Shown: positions 38,178-47,617, counted from the first letter of the stretch. The stretch is DNA of 64,000 nucleotides from Flexistipes sp. (GCF_036172515.1 NZ_JAXKVW010000009.1:44304-108303), one strand, 5' to 3'. Program-made: numbers and translations. Notes: a model not told the origin generated them from the sequence alone.

Positions 38178-39899
38178 TCAACTGTCTATATCTTTTATCT
38201 GATCTTTTATAAGATTACCAAGATTAAATGATGAATCCTCCGCGTCAAACTGCTTCATATATTCTTTCACTTCTCTCTTTTCCGAATCCATTTTGTATTT
38301 TTTTACTGACAGCAGAACATTTCTCTTTCTTTTGTCAACTCTGAGTACAACCGCTTTGATTGTCTCTCCTGCTTTAAATTTCTCTTCAGGATTGACTTTT
38401 TCCACATCCAGCTCTTTTACAGGAATAAAGCCTTTCAGTTCTCTGGGCAGCTTAACCTCAACCCCGTCTTTGTTAACTTCAGAAATTTCTGCTTCAACTA
38501 CTTTGCCGGATGGTAAAATTTTATCTGCTTCTCTCCATGGATCCTTCTCCAGCTGCTTAACGCCGAGACTGATTCTTTCCCGTTTCGGGTCAATTTTAAG
38601 AATTTTAGCTTCTATTTCATCACCCACACTGTAGAGGCTGTTCAAATCATCAATGTCCTTTGTCCATGAAATATCGCTCTTTCTGACAAGCCCGTCTATC
38701 ATAGCGCCAAAATCCACGAAAACTCCAAAATCTGTAATATTAACCACTTTTCCTTTTACTACAGAGCCTTCGGGATGTTTGTCTTTGAGTGTATTCCAGG
38801 GGTTGTCTGTGAGAAGTTTCGGGGATATTTTTATTTTTTTACGCTCATCATCATATCCCAGTACCTTACCTTCCACTCTGTCGCCGCTGTTCAGCTGAAC
38901 CTTTTCTGATTTAACCCATGAAAGCTCTTCATCGGGGATAATAGCATCCACACCGGGCTCCACTTCAATCACATAGCCTTTACGCTTCCTTGTCACAACA
39001 TTTCCGGAAACAACACTCTCTTCCGGGTATTTTTCCCTGACGCTGTTCCAGGGATCGTCTGAAAGCTGTTTTATGCCCACTTCAATCTTGTTATTTTCAT
39101 GATCTACATTCAACACCTTAACTTCAACAGGATCGTCCACTTCCAGAAGTTTGCCTGGGTGCTTTACCACTCCCCAGCTTATATTATTTTTATGAAGGAA
39201 GCCGTCCACAGGTCCTAAATTAACAAATGCTCCGTAATTTTTGATGGTTTTAACAGTACCTTTCAGTTTGTCCCCTTCCTGCACATCTTTAAAAAACTTC
39301 TCCTTTTCCTCCTGGTGGGATTCAATAAGGTACAGCTTTCTGGATGCAAGGGCAGTTTTATTACGTCTGTCGATTTTCAATATTTTGCAGTTAAACACTT
39401 TATTCAGATAAAAGTCAGATTTTTTCACCCTGTTTCTCGTATCTATATGATTATTCAAAATGAAAACATTAACTTCGCCAAATTTTCCCTGAAAACCCTT
39501 ATCGTTAAAATTGACAATTTTAACAGCAACAGGCTTCTCCTTTTCGTAGGATGTAAGAAGGTTCTGCCAGTCTTCCTGGAATTGCAGCATCTTTTTTGAC
39601 AGTCTGACATGACCGCCTCCGCCCGATTCCGCCACAATCATAGCTTCCACTTCATCGCCGACATTTATGTTTGCTTCACCGTCCTGCTTAAATTCGGACA
39701 AATCGATAATTCCTTCGGTTTTAAAACCGATATTGACCAGAACATCATCGCCGTTTATCTGAACAATATTTCCCCTTACAATGTTCCCTCTGGCAGGTGT
39801 GGTAAGAGATTCTTCAAGCATAGACTCGAAATTGCTCATGTCCATTTCGGAATTTTCGATGTTGTCATTGTTTTCGTTGTTAAGATTGTTCTCCTGCAT
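38178..39899 (-). CDS. rpsA: 30S ribosomal protein S1
   Basis: RNA-binding ribosomal protein that brings mRNA to the 30S subunit. About 573 residues with an acidic N-terminus (ENNLNNENNDNIENSEMDMSNFE) and six S1 domains. The clearest are GTVKTIKNYGAFVNLGPVDGFLH (domain 3) and GKVVNITDFGVFVDFGAMIDGLV (domain 5); domain 2 is divergent. Three in-frame ATGs lie at 39911, 39902 and 39899. A GAGG six bases before the last makes 39899 my choice. It overlaps ispH by 20 bp; the cmk-ispH-rpsA order is widely conserved. Confidence 0.94.
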   Translation of the reverse strand: MQENNLNNENNDNIENSEMDMSNFESMLEESLTTPARGNIVRGNIVQINGDDVLVNIGFKTEGIIDLSEFKQDGEANINVGDEVEAMIVAESGGGGHVRLSKKMLQFQEDWQNLLTSYEKEKPVAVKIVNFNDKGFQGKFGEVNVFILNNHIDTRNRVKKSDFYLNKVFNCKILKIDRRNKTALASRKLYLIESHQEEKEKFFKDVQEGDKLKGTVKTIKNYGAFVNLGPVDGFLHKNNISWGVVKHPGKLLEVDDPVEVKVLNVDHENNKIEVGIKQLSDDPWNSVREKYPEESVVSGNVVTRKRKGYVIEVEPGVDAIIPDEELSWVKSEKVQLNSGDRVEGKVLGYDDERKKIKISPKLLTDNPWNTLKDKHPEGSVVKGKVVNITDFGVFVDFGAMIDGLVRKSDISWTKDIDDLNSLYSVGDEIEAKILKIDPKRERISLGVKQLEKDPWREADKILPSGKVVEAEISEVNKDGVEVKLPRELKGFIPVKELDVEKVNPEEKFKAGETIKAVVLRVDKRKRNVLLSVKKYKMDSEKREVKEYMKQFDAEDSSFNLGNLIKDQIKDIDS

Positions 39900-40734
39900 C
39901 ATTAACCTCATTTATATATTCTAAGACCTCTTCTATCAAAAAATCGGGAGTACTGGCTCCGGCTGTTATACCTATATTTTCAACATTGTCAAACATATCT
40001 TTTGTCAATTCGCCTGCCGTTTCAATGTGATAAGTGTTTGTACAGAGTTCCCGGCAAATTTTGAATAACCGAGTTGTATTTCCACTGTTTTTGCCACCAA
40101 TAACTAACATTAAGTCAACTGACTTTGCAAGCTTTTTTGCAGCATGCTGTCTGAGATTTGTGGCATTGCAAATTGTATTTACCACTTTAAGCTCTTTAGC
40201 ACGGGTCTCCAGAAGCTTTCTCACCCGGTTAAAAACCTCTCTGTCCTGAGTAGTCTGAGCAATGAGCCCGACTTTCGAATCAAGGTCAATATTTTCTATA
40301 TCCTTCTCATCGGAAATAATATGATACTTTCCTTTTATATAACTGACAATCCCCTTTACTTCCGGATGGTCTGCCTCTCCCAGTACTACTACATCATAAC
40401 CGTCTCCGGAAAGTTTTGCAGCCTCTTCGTGAGCTTTGTTCACAAAAGGGCATGTGGCATCAATTATATCGACATTATTTTTTTTCAGTTTTTCATATGT
40501 GCTTTTTGTAATCCCGTGAGATCTCAGAACCACAGAGTGGGAGCAGTCCAGTTTCTCTGCATCTCTTTCCACCAGAACGCCGTTGTCTTCAAACTGTTTG
40601 ACAACCTGGGGATTATGAATAATAGGTCCCAATGTCCTGACATTATCTTTTATATGCGACTGCTCTTTTACGATATTTATAGCCCTTTCCACACCGAAAC
40701 AAAATCCGGCATAATCGGCCAGATAAATTTTCAT
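39880..40734 (-). CDS. ispH: 4-hydroxy-3-methylbut-2-enyl diphosphate reductase
   Basis: [4Fe-4S] enzyme, last step of the methylerythritol-phosphate pathway, yielding IPP and DMAPP. The 284 residues carry the three cluster cysteines in YAGFCFGVERAI, DATCPFVNKAH and NTICNATNLRQ, plus GxxxHPEVKG (GEADHPEVKGI), the catalytic Glu region TQTTQD-like IAQTTQDREV and the C-terminal GITAGASTPDFLIEEV. It overlaps cmk by four bases. Confidence 0.96.
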   Translation of the reverse strand: MKIYLADYAGFCFGVERAINIVKEQSHIKDNVRTLGPIIHNPQVVKQFEDNGVLVERDAEKLDCSHSVVLRSHGITKSTYEKLKKNNVDIIDATCPFVNKAHEEAAKLSGDGYDVVVLGEADHPEVKGIVSYIKGKYHIISDEKDIENIDLDSKVGLIAQTTQDREVFNRVRKLLETRAKELKVVNTICNATNLRQHAAKKLAKSVDLMLVIGGKNSGNTTRLFKICRELCTNTYHIETAGELTKDMFDNVENIGITAGASTPDFLIEEVLEYINEVNDAGEQS

Positions 40735-41417
40735 TGAATGCTCTCCCCGGCCTCTCTTTTTTTATTTACGATTTTCATTATTTCCTGCACAACTTCATCC
40801 ACAGTCAAACCGGTGGTATCGACTTCTACAGCATCCTCAGCTTTAAGAAGGGGTGCAGTCTGTCTTTTGGTGTCGGTTTCATCCCTTTTCACAAGATCAT
40901 CTTTTACTTCATCAAAGCTTATCTCCGGGTATTTTTCCTTAAGCTCAGCATAGCGTCTGTGGGATCGCTCATCAACGGAGGCATTAAGAAAAATTTTCAC
41001 TTCCGCATCAGGTATAACTACGGTACCGATATCTCTGCCGTCCATAATAACATTCTTTCTTGAAGCAAGTTTTTTCTGCTTTTTTGTCAGAATCTCTCTT
41101 ATTTTTTTGTCCGCAGCCACTTCGCTGACTTTTGCAGAAACCTCAGGTGTTCTCACAGCTTCGGTTACATCATATTCAGACTCCTGAAGCAGCAGGATTA
41201 CTCTCTGTGTATCATCATTCTGCAAGAAGTCAATCTCTGTATCTCTGACAAGTTCTTCCAATGCATCTCCATTCACATGGAATTCCAGAGATATATATGC
41301 ACAGGCTCTGTACATTGCTCCAGTGTCAATATATATCAGCCCTAATTTTTTAGCCAGTATTTTCGAGATTGTGCTCTTGCCGCTGCCGGCAGGACCGTCA
41401 ATGGCAATTCTCAACAA
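40731..41417 (-). CDS. cmk: cytidylate kinase
   Basis: Phosphorylates CMP and dCMP. The 228 residues begin LRIAIDGPAGSGKSTISKILAKKLGLIYIDTGAMYRA, with VIMDGRDIGTVVIPDAEVKIFLNASVDERSHRRYAEL and KRDETDTKRQTAPLLKAEDAVEVDTTGL (read in parts), all family hallmarks. It overlaps aroA by seven bases, an arrangement (aroA-cmk-ispH/rpsA) seen in many bacteria. Confidence 0.96.
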   Translation of the reverse strand: MLRIAIDGPAGSGKSTISKILAKKLGLIYIDTGAMYRACAYISLEFHVNGDALEELVRDTEIDFLQNDDTQRVILLLQESEYDVTEAVRTPEVSAKVSEVAADKKIREILTKKQKKLASRKNVIMDGRDIGTVVIPDAEVKIFLNASVDERSHRRYAELKEKYPEISFDEVKDDLVKRDETDTKRQTAPLLKAEDAVEVDTTGLTVDEVVQEIMKIVNKKREAGESIQ

Positions 41418-42700
41418 GAAGTAACCTCTAGTTTTTCAATATTTTGGAGAAATTCAGGAAAAGATACATCAACACAAGCTATATCGTCAATAGGGAGGTT
41501 ACCAAAACGCTTGGACAGAAGGATATTAACCATTGCTATCCTGTGATCATCAAAAGATTTAAGTTCAGCTTTCATGTTGACAGATTCTAAAGGATAAATT
41601 TTTAATCCGTCATCAAACTCTTCCACCTTAGCACCGAGGGAGCTTAGATTACAGACCAAAGCACTGATTCTGTCGGACTCCTTAACCCTCAACTCACCGG
41701 CATCCCTTATCTCCACCGGTTTATCCGCAAAAAGCCCTAAAGCAGCAATAGCCGGAATTTCATCAATAACATTTGCTATAATATCTCCGGAAATTTTACC
41801 GCCCTGCACATTTTGGGATTTGATACTTATATCACCAAAAGGCTCCCCGTCTTCGCCGTTTTTCAAATCCACATCAAATTTCACACCGAAGCTTTCCAGT
41901 ACATCCAGCAGACCTGTGCGTGTTTTATTCAAACCAACATTTTTAATAACAACTTCACTGTTTTCAAACATCAGCGCAGCTGAAAGAAAAAAAGCTGAAG
42001 ATGAAAAGTCCCCTGGTACCTTTACTTCGGAGGGCAAGAGTTTTCCTCCGCCGTTTACCGTTATAATATTTTTATCTACGGTCAAATCACATCCGAATTG
42101 ACGCAGCATAATTTCAGAGTGGTTGCGTGTGGGTGTTGTTTCCGTATACGAACTTTTTCCATCAACCTGAGAAGCGGCAAGCAGAACAGCACTTTTAACC
42201 TGAGCACTTTTAACGGCGGCTTTTATATCAGATGAAAACATTCTTGCAGGAGTAACCGCTAAGGGGAGCAGCCTGTTATCCTGTCTGCCGTAAATTTTCG
42301 CACCCATCCGGCTTAATGGTGCAACTACCCTGTCCATAGGCCTTTTTTTGAGTGAATCGTCACCCGTTAAAATAAATAACTTACCCTGAGGAGCAAGCAC
42401 TCCTGTAATCAGGCGGGCTGTTGTACCCGAGTTGCCGCAATCTATAATATCAGAAGGTTCTTTAAAGCACTTGAATCCGGGTGATTGTATCTTAAAGCCG
42501 TTTTCATTTTTTGTCACTTCCCCGCCCAGCATTTCCACAGCAGACATTGTACTCAGTGTATCTCTGGATAAGAGGGGATTTGATACATAACTCACACCTT
42601 CCGCCATCAGGGATAAAAGAAAAGCCCTGTGCGTTACTGACTTATCAGGGGGAACTGTTATTTCTCCTTTCAGGGAGTCAATTTTCTTAAATGTTTTCAT
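41411..42700 (-). CDS. aroA: 3-phosphoshikimate 1-carboxyvinyltransferase (EPSP synthase)
   Basis: Sixth step to chorismate. The 429 residues show VPPDKSVTHRAFLLSLMAEG, the PEP site IDCGNSGTTARLITGVLA, KRPMDRVVAPLSRMGA, the catalytic-region VPGDFSSSAFFLSAAL, VIDEIPAIAALG with catalytic Asp, RVKESDRISAL and SFDDHRIAM. It overlaps tyrA by 14 bp. Confidence 0.96.
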   Translation of the reverse strand: MKTFKKIDSLKGEITVPPDKSVTHRAFLLSLMAEGVSYVSNPLLSRDTLSTMSAVEMLGGEVTKNENGFKIQSPGFKCFKEPSDIIDCGNSGTTARLITGVLAPQGKLFILTGDDSLKKRPMDRVVAPLSRMGAKIYGRQDNRLLPLAVTPARMFSSDIKAAVKSAQVKSAVLLAASQVDGKSSYTETTPTRNHSEIMLRQFGCDLTVDKNIITVNGGGKLLPSEVKVPGDFSSSAFFLSAALMFENSEVVIKNVGLNKTRTGLLDVLESFGVKFDVDLKNGEDGEPFGDISIKSQNVQGGKISGDIIANVIDEIPAIAALGLFADKPVEIRDAGELRVKESDRISALVCNLSSLGAKVEEFDDGLKIYPLESVNMKAELKSFDDHRIAMVNILLSKRFGNLPIDDIACVDVSFPEFLQNIEKLEVTSC

Positions 42701-43517
42701 ATAAACACTGCCTTGCCGAGCTTACATGACGGATTTTCTTCATCAAAACCGATTTTTCTTTTTTATTAATCTGCTGTTTCCAGTCATTAAGAATAGCTAT
42801 GTATTCATCGATAACATTATTTATATGTTCACTATTATCACTGAAAATATCGCTCCACATTACAGGGTCGCTGGCGGCAATCCGGGTGAAATCCTTAAAC
42901 CCTCCGCCTGTATATTCAAGGAGATTTTTATCTTTTTTAAGAATAAGTTCCATCAGAGCAAAAGAGATAAGATGGGGAAAATGGCTGACTACACCGAATA
43001 TTTCGTCATGGTATTCTGCATTCATCACTTTTACACTCATTCCGATTTTTTCATGCAGTCTTTTAAGAACATCCACAGTTATCTCATCACCATCTGTTAA
43101 GATATGAAGTGCACCTTTCAAAAGCTCCGCTTCAGAATTGGCAAATCCGGAAACCTCTTTTCCCGCGATCGGATGTCCGCCGCAGAAATTGAGACCAAGT
43201 TTTCGTGCTTCAGAGCAGATAGTAGTTTTCGTGCTGCAGGCATCGGTTATTAACGTTTTTACATTTTTGCTCCCAAGCTCGTGTAAAACTTCTATCCCGG
43301 CATTAACCGGCACGGCGATGTAAATAATAGCGGGCTCAAAGCTCAGAAACTCATCCATATCATCGGTAAGTCCTTCAAAAATACCACATTCAACTGCCGA
43401 AGAGATTGAATCAATGGATTTATCGTAACCGTAAACTTTTATACCTGCCTTATTAAAAGCTTTCGCCAGAGAACCGCCTATCAGGCCGAGACCAATTATT
43501 CCTATCTTTTCAGGCAT
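42687..43517 (-). CDS. tyrA: prephenate dehydrogenase
   Basis: Oxidative decarboxylation of prephenate toward tyrosine. The 276 residues have the Rossmann GIIGLGLIGGSLAKAF, IYIAVPVNAGIEVL, TDACSTKTTIC, the catalytic-His loop FCGGHPIAGKEVSGF and GGGFKDFTRIAASDPVMWSDIF. It has no ACT domain and no fused chorismate mutase. The mutase activity comes from pheA in the same operon. It abuts aroF (one-base overlap). Confidence 0.93.
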   Translation of the reverse strand: MPEKIGIIGLGLIGGSLAKAFNKAGIKVYGYDKSIDSISSAVECGIFEGLTDDMDEFLSFEPAIIYIAVPVNAGIEVLHELGSKNVKTLITDACSTKTTICSEARKLGLNFCGGHPIAGKEVSGFANSEAELLKGALHILTDGDEITVDVLKRLHEKIGMSVKVMNAEYHDEIFGVVSHFPHLISFALMELILKKDKNLLEYTGGGFKDFTRIAASDPVMWSDIFSDNSEHINNVIDEYIAILNDWKQQINKKEKSVLMKKIRHVSSARQCLYENI

Positions 43518-44536
43518 TATTCTTCCAGATGCCTCTCTAAAGTGGCAGAAATTATCTTAATCCTCTTCATCAGTGTTGCAAATTCATCCGGAGTAATCGA
43601 CTGGTCTCCGTCACTCATTGCTTCAGCCGGATTGGGGTGTACCTCGATAATAAGACCGTCGGCTCCCGCCGCAATTGCAGCCTGTGCCATAGGCAGGATA
43701 CAATCTCTCCTCCCGGTGCCGTGGCTGGGGTCTACGACAACAGGCAAATGGGACGCATTTTTAATTACCGGGATTGCTGAAAGATCCAGCGTATTTCTCG
43801 TTTCTGTTTCAAATGTTCTTATACCCCTCTCACACAGAATTATATCCAGATTGCCTTCAGATGCAATATATTCGGCAGCCATAAGAAACTCTTTTATTGT
43901 AGCCGACATCCCTCTTTTAAGAAGTACCGGATGACCTGATTTACCGACTTCCTTCAAAAGTCTGAAATTCTGCATGTTTCGCGCACCAATCTGAATGATA
44001 TCTGCATATTTACAGATCAAATCTATATCCCGGGGATCCATAAGTTCCGTAACAACCAACATGCCTTTTGAATCCGCAGCTTCTCTCAGATATTTCAGTC
44101 CTTCCTCACCAAGTCCCTGGAAAGAGTAAGGAGAAGTTCTCGGTTTAAAAGCGCCGCCTCTGAGCACTCTTGCTCCGGCATCATAAATTTTATCCACTAT
44201 TTCAAACAGCATCTCCCTGTTTTCAACGGAACACGGTCCCGCCATAACAGTCGTATGTTTACCCCCAATCTTAATACCGTTAATCGATATTTCAGAATTG
44301 GTTTTCTTAAAATCCTTGCTCACAAGTTTATAAGGTTTAAGGATAGGTACAACCTTCTCCACGCCGGGAAGTGATGACAGCGGTCTGTCTCTCAGCTGCC
44401 TTTCATCACCTATCGCTCCTATAATCGTTCTCTCTTCACCTTCGGAAATATGTGTCTGAAAGCCCAGAGATTTAAGTCTGTCTACAACAAAATCCCTGTT
44501 TTCTGCGGTGGCTTCAGGTTTTAATACAATAATCAT
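43517..44536 (-). CDS. aroF: 3-deoxy-7-phosphoheptulonate synthase (type I beta)
   Basis: First committed step of aromatic synthesis, from PEP and erythrose 4-phosphate. It has 339 residues: an N-terminal ferredoxin-like regulatory domain (MIIVLKPEATAENRDFVVDRL...GFQTHISEGEERTIIGAIGD) and a TIM barrel with VMAGPCSVENREM, GGAFKPRTSPYSFQGLG, DIIQIGARNMQNF, LLKRGMSATIKE, PVVVDPSHGTGRR and EVHPNPAEAMSDGDQS. The N-terminal domain is the Thermotoga-type allosteric element for Tyr/Phe. Symbol usage (aroF/aroG) varies. Confidence 0.94.
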   Translation of the reverse strand: MIIVLKPEATAENRDFVVDRLKSLGFQTHISEGEERTIIGAIGDERQLRDRPLSSLPGVEKVVPILKPYKLVSKDFKKTNSEISINGIKIGGKHTTVMAGPCSVENREMLFEIVDKIYDAGARVLRGGAFKPRTSPYSFQGLGEEGLKYLREAADSKGMLVVTELMDPRDIDLICKYADIIQIGARNMQNFRLLKEVGKSGHPVLLKRGMSATIKEFLMAAEYIASEGNLDIILCERGIRTFETETRNTLDLSAIPVIKNASHLPVVVDPSHGTGRRDCILPMAQAAIAAGADGLIIEVHPNPAEAMSDGDQSITPDEFATLMKRIKIISATLERHLEE

Positions 44537-44538
44537 AA

Positions 44539-45636
44539 TTATCCCTCCAGGACCTTACTCAGCTTATCTATAAAGATTTTATTCTGCTCCGGTGTTCCTA
44601 TGGTGACCCGGACATATTCCTTTAGAGCCTGTCCGAGAAAACGCACAATAACACCTTCGGTAAGCAGTTTATTAAAAACCTCTTCACCATCTCCTACATT
44701 AACCAGAATAAAATTTGACTGTGTTTCAATATACTTCAGACCCAGCCGCTCAAATTCTTTGTAAAGGTATCTTTTACCTTCACGGTTATTTTTTATAGAG
44801 CTTCTGAGGAAATCTTTATCATCCAGAGCAGCTTCTGCAGCGATTTGGGCTACCATATTGACATTGAACGGCTGTCTCACCCTGTTGAGCATATCAATAC
44901 ATTTTTCGTGACCGATTGCATAGCCTATTCTAAATCCCGCCAGTCCGTAAGCTTTGGAGAATGTACGCATCGAAATCAGATTGGGATATTTTTCAAGCAG
45001 TTTAAATGTATTGGGAAAATCCGGTGCATCCACGTATTCCACGTAAGCTTCGTCAAGAGCTATGAGTGTATTCTCGTCCACATATTCGATAAAATCCTCC
45101 AGCTGCTCAGCTGAGATATAAGTACCTGTCGGGTTATTAGGATTGGCCAGAAAAACAATTCTCACAGATTCATCCATAGCTTCCTTGATTTTATCAAAAT
45201 CCACATAAAAATCGTCTTTTACCGGTACCCATTTGCATTCTATACCGGCAGCTTTGGCGATAATTCCGTACACAGAAAAACTGGGAAAATAGGACAATAT
45301 AGATTCGCCCTCTTTGGTAAACGTCCTGATAAGCAGTTCTATAATTTCGTTGGAGCCTGTGCCGAAAATAAGACGCTCCGGCGAAACACTCAGCATTCGT
45401 GCCAGTTTTTTCTTAAGATAGAAAGCATCGCCAAGAGGATAAAAATTCATTTCATCAAGGTGCTCTTTCACAGCTTGCTTAGCCTTCTCAGGCACACCCA
45501 TCATATTTTCATTTGATGCAAGTTTTATGGCTTCTGAAATTCCGAGCTCCCTCTCAAGTTCTTTAAGCGGCTTGCCCGGTTTATAAGGAATCAAGCTTGA
45601 TATGTTTTCACCTGCTAATTTCTCAAAGTCCGTCAT
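44539..45636 (-). CDS. HisC-type PLP aminotransferase (histidinol-phosphate and/or aromatic)
   Basis: Class I/II aminotransferase of 365 residues with LASNENMMGVP, FGTGSNEIIELLIRTF, LANPNNPTGTY, ALDEAYVEYV, the PLP Lys in RTFSKAYGLAGFRIGYA and LRVTIGT-like EYVRVTIGTPEQN. The family is HisC. Sitting between pheA and aroF in an aromatic operon, it probably transaminates phenylpyruvate and 4-hydroxyphenylpyruvate, perhaps alongside histidinol phosphate. No his genes are in the window. It overlaps pheA by four bases. Confidence 0.9.
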   Translation of the reverse strand: MTDFEKLAGENISSLIPYKPGKPLKELERELGISEAIKLASNENMMGVPEKAKQAVKEHLDEMNFYPLGDAFYLKKKLARMLSVSPERLIFGTGSNEIIELLIRTFTKEGESILSYFPSFSVYGIIAKAAGIECKWVPVKDDFYVDFDKIKEAMDESVRIVFLANPNNPTGTYISAEQLEDFIEYVDENTLIALDEAYVEYVDAPDFPNTFKLLEKYPNLISMRTFSKAYGLAGFRIGYAIGHEKCIDMLNRVRQPFNVNMVAQIAAEAALDDKDFLRSSIKNNREGKRYLYKEFERLGLKYIETQSNFILVNVGDGEEVFNKLLTEGVIVRFLGQALKEYVRVTIGTPEQNKIFIDKLSKVLEG

Positions 45637-46703
45637 TTTTCCCCCTTCGGATAAGATCCCAGAATTTTAAAGAAAGATACATTCCAGGCAAAACTGTCAA
45701 TCGCCTTCTTTATCATCGGATCACTTATATGTCCATCTATATCCACATAAAAAACATATTCCCACGTTTTAAGTTTTGAAGGTCTGGATTCGATTTTCGT
45801 CATATTGATATCAGAGTCGGCAAAAGCCTTCAGAGCCGAATAAAGTGAGCCCGCTTCATGTGTAACTGAAAAGACAAGGGAAGTTTTGTCATTGCCGGTT
45901 TTTTCGGGCTTGACATCGCCGATAATCAGAAAGCGGGTAAAATTGTTAGCAAAATCCTCTATTCCTCTATGCACAACCTTTAAAGAATATACAATTTCAG
46001 CCATTTCAGAGCCGATTGCAGCTGCGGAAGAGTCTTTTGCAGCCATCTCCGCCGCCTTTGCAGTGGATTCCACCTCAAAAACCTGAATATGGGGGACATT
46101 ATTGTTAAGCCAGTTGCGGCATTGGGCAATAGCGTGGGGGTGGGAATAAATACGCTTGATATCTTCGAAAACCCCGGATTTATTCATAAGATTGTGATTA
46201 ACCTCTATAAAGATTTCTCCGCATATATTCAAATCTGAATCCATGAACATATCGAGGGTATGATTCACGACACCTTCCAGTGAATTTTCAATGGGTATAA
46301 CCCCGTAATCCGCTCTTTTTTTCTCCACATCCTCAAAAACCTCCGGGATGCTTCTTGCCGAAATCATTTTGGAAGAAAGTCCGAAATGTTTAATCCCTGC
46401 CAGATGCGTAAATGTTCCTTCAGGGCCCAGATAGGAAATTTTCTGAACCTCTTCCAGAGAAAGTGAAGCCGAGATGATTTCCCTGAAAACGCTTCTCAAA
46501 GCATTTGGGGGAAAAGGCCCCGGATTTTTTTTAACAAGTCTGTCATATATTGCCTTTTCACGGGACGGGACATAAAGCGGCCTGTTTGACTTCTGCTTAA
46601 TCTTACCCACTTCTATCACATATTCCGCACGTTTGTTCAGCAGATGCAGTATTTCATCATCTATTGCATCAATATTTTTTCTTAGCTCATCTAGTCTTTT
46701 CAT
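45633..46703 (-). CDS. pheA: bifunctional chorismate mutase / prephenate dehydratase
   Basis: Converts chorismate to prephenate and then to phenylpyruvate. It has 356 residues: an AroQ-class mutase (residues 1-85; LDELRKNIDAIDDEILHLLNKRAEYVIEVGKIK), a dehydratase (about 90-270; ISYLGPEGTFTHLAGIKHFG, VIPIENSLEGVVNHTLDMF, NNFTRFLIIG) and a C-terminal ACT domain with GSLYSALKAFADSDINMTKIESRPSK (read in parts), whose ESRP motif binds Phe for feedback inhibition. It is the first gene of the aromatic operon. Upstream lies a MITE-like element. Confidence 0.95.
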   Translation of the reverse strand: MKRLDELRKNIDAIDDEILHLLNKRAEYVIEVGKIKQKSNRPLYVPSREKAIYDRLVKKNPGPFPPNALRSVFREIISASLSLEEVQKISYLGPEGTFTHLAGIKHFGLSSKMISARSIPEVFEDVEKKRADYGVIPIENSLEGVVNHTLDMFMDSDLNICGEIFIEVNHNLMNKSGVFEDIKRIYSHPHAIAQCRNWLNNNVPHIQVFEVESTAKAAEMAAKDSSAAAIGSEMAEIVYSLKVVHRGIEDFANNFTRFLIIGDVKPEKTGNDKTSLVFSVTHEAGSLYSALKAFADSDINMTKIESRPSKLKTWEYVFYVDIDGHISDPMIKKAIDSFAWNVSFFKILGSYPKGEK

Positions 46704-46785
46704 AGGTGCACCTAATACCAGAAAGTTAAAAAATATTCAACTTCTTTTGTCCTTTATGATTTTACATGTTTTTATCTTAAAAACT

Positions 46786-46976
46786 CAAGTTTCGCACTTA
46801 CACTTTTTTCACGTCTTTGTTCACCCTGTTAAATATCAGCTTCGCTGATTGCCTGTGGCACTTAACAGGGCAGGGAGTGAAAACGACGAAGCAATCTCTC
46901 TGCTTTTCTTGTTTTGAGATTGCCACAACCCTGTTTCCACAGGGTTTCGCAATAACAAAACGAAGTGCGAAACTTG
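46786..46976. mobile_element. MITE-like element, copy 2 (191 bp)
   Basis: Ends are perfect 14-bp inverted repeats, CAAGTTTCGCACTT at 46786-46799 and AAGTGCGAAACTTG at 46963-46976. TTAAAAA occurs just outside both ends (46777-46783 and 46979-46985) and may be a target duplication, though it is low-complexity. It shares its left half with 34469-34694; the right half differs and carries a GCAATCTC/GAGATTGC hairpin. It fills most of the 46704-47078 gap. Confidence 0.75.
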
Positions 46977-47078
46977 AATTAAAAATTACTGCAAACGTTT
47001 TAATGCCGATGAATTTAGCAGATTAAAACCGTCATATAAATACTTTTTTTTACAGGCAATTTGTGCTATTTTCATAAT

Positions 47079-47579
47079 ATGAGCAGGTTTGGAAAAATTA
47101 CAATTATTATCTCTTTTATAGCACTTGTTTTTTTATCTGTAACATATTTCTATATAAGCGGACTGGAAAAGGTATACTTTATCGACGATGAAACTTTTAA
47201 TCCGGCTCCAAAATCTCTTTTTATCAATCCCGTAAGCAGTGAAGAAAACCGTATTATTAAAGCTCTCAACCACCTGAAGTCTCCCCGGCAGTTTAAGGGC
47301 TATTCTACGGAAGTCCCGTCATCTGTGGTATTCAATTCTGTAAGTTTCGATAACAATATCTGCTATATAGATATTACTTTTGATAAAAATTCAGGCGAAA
47401 GCAGCAGCTACCACGAAGACAGAATGCTTTTAAGCATTTTTAAAACAATAAAACATTTCAGGCCGGAAACCGAAAAATTTAAACTTAACGTCAAAGGCGG
47501 CACAAGCAACTTTAAACATATAAGTACTAAATATTATATGAAAATAAAGGATAACAATATCTCAATCACAAACAGATAA
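47079..47579 (+). CDS. membrane-anchored GerMN-like domain protein
   Basis: 166 residues. N-terminal helix FGKITIIISFIALVFLSVTYFYI anchors it in the membrane. The exported domain resembles GerMN: SSEENRIIKALNHLK, VVFNSVSFDNNICYIDITFDKNSG, MLLSIFKTIKHFRPETEKFKLNVKGG. GerM-type domains occur in spore and envelope proteins; its role here is unknown. ATG 47079 is used because a TTG frame upstream lacks support. It is the first plus-strand gene of the window, monocistronic, and ends at a hairpin shared with wrbA. Confidence 0.7.
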   Translation: MSRFGKITIIISFIALVFLSVTYFYISGLEKVYFIDDETFNPAPKSLFINPVSSEENRIIKALNHLKSPRQFKGYSTEVPSSVVFNSVSFDNNICYIDITFDKNSGESSSYHEDRMLLSIFKTIKHFRPETEKFKLNVKGGTSNFKHISTKYYMKIKDNNISITNR

Positions 47580-47603
47580 GCGGAACCCGGGAGAGGGTTC
47601 CGC
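47580..47603. terminator. hairpin between convergent genes
   Basis: Perfect 9-bp stem GCGGAACCC / GGGTTCCGC with a six-base loop, placed exactly between the stops of the GerMN-like gene (+) and wrbA (-). The U-tract is weak on both sides, so termination is probable but not certain. Confidence 0.7.
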
Positions 47604-47617
47604 AGCTGATACAGATT

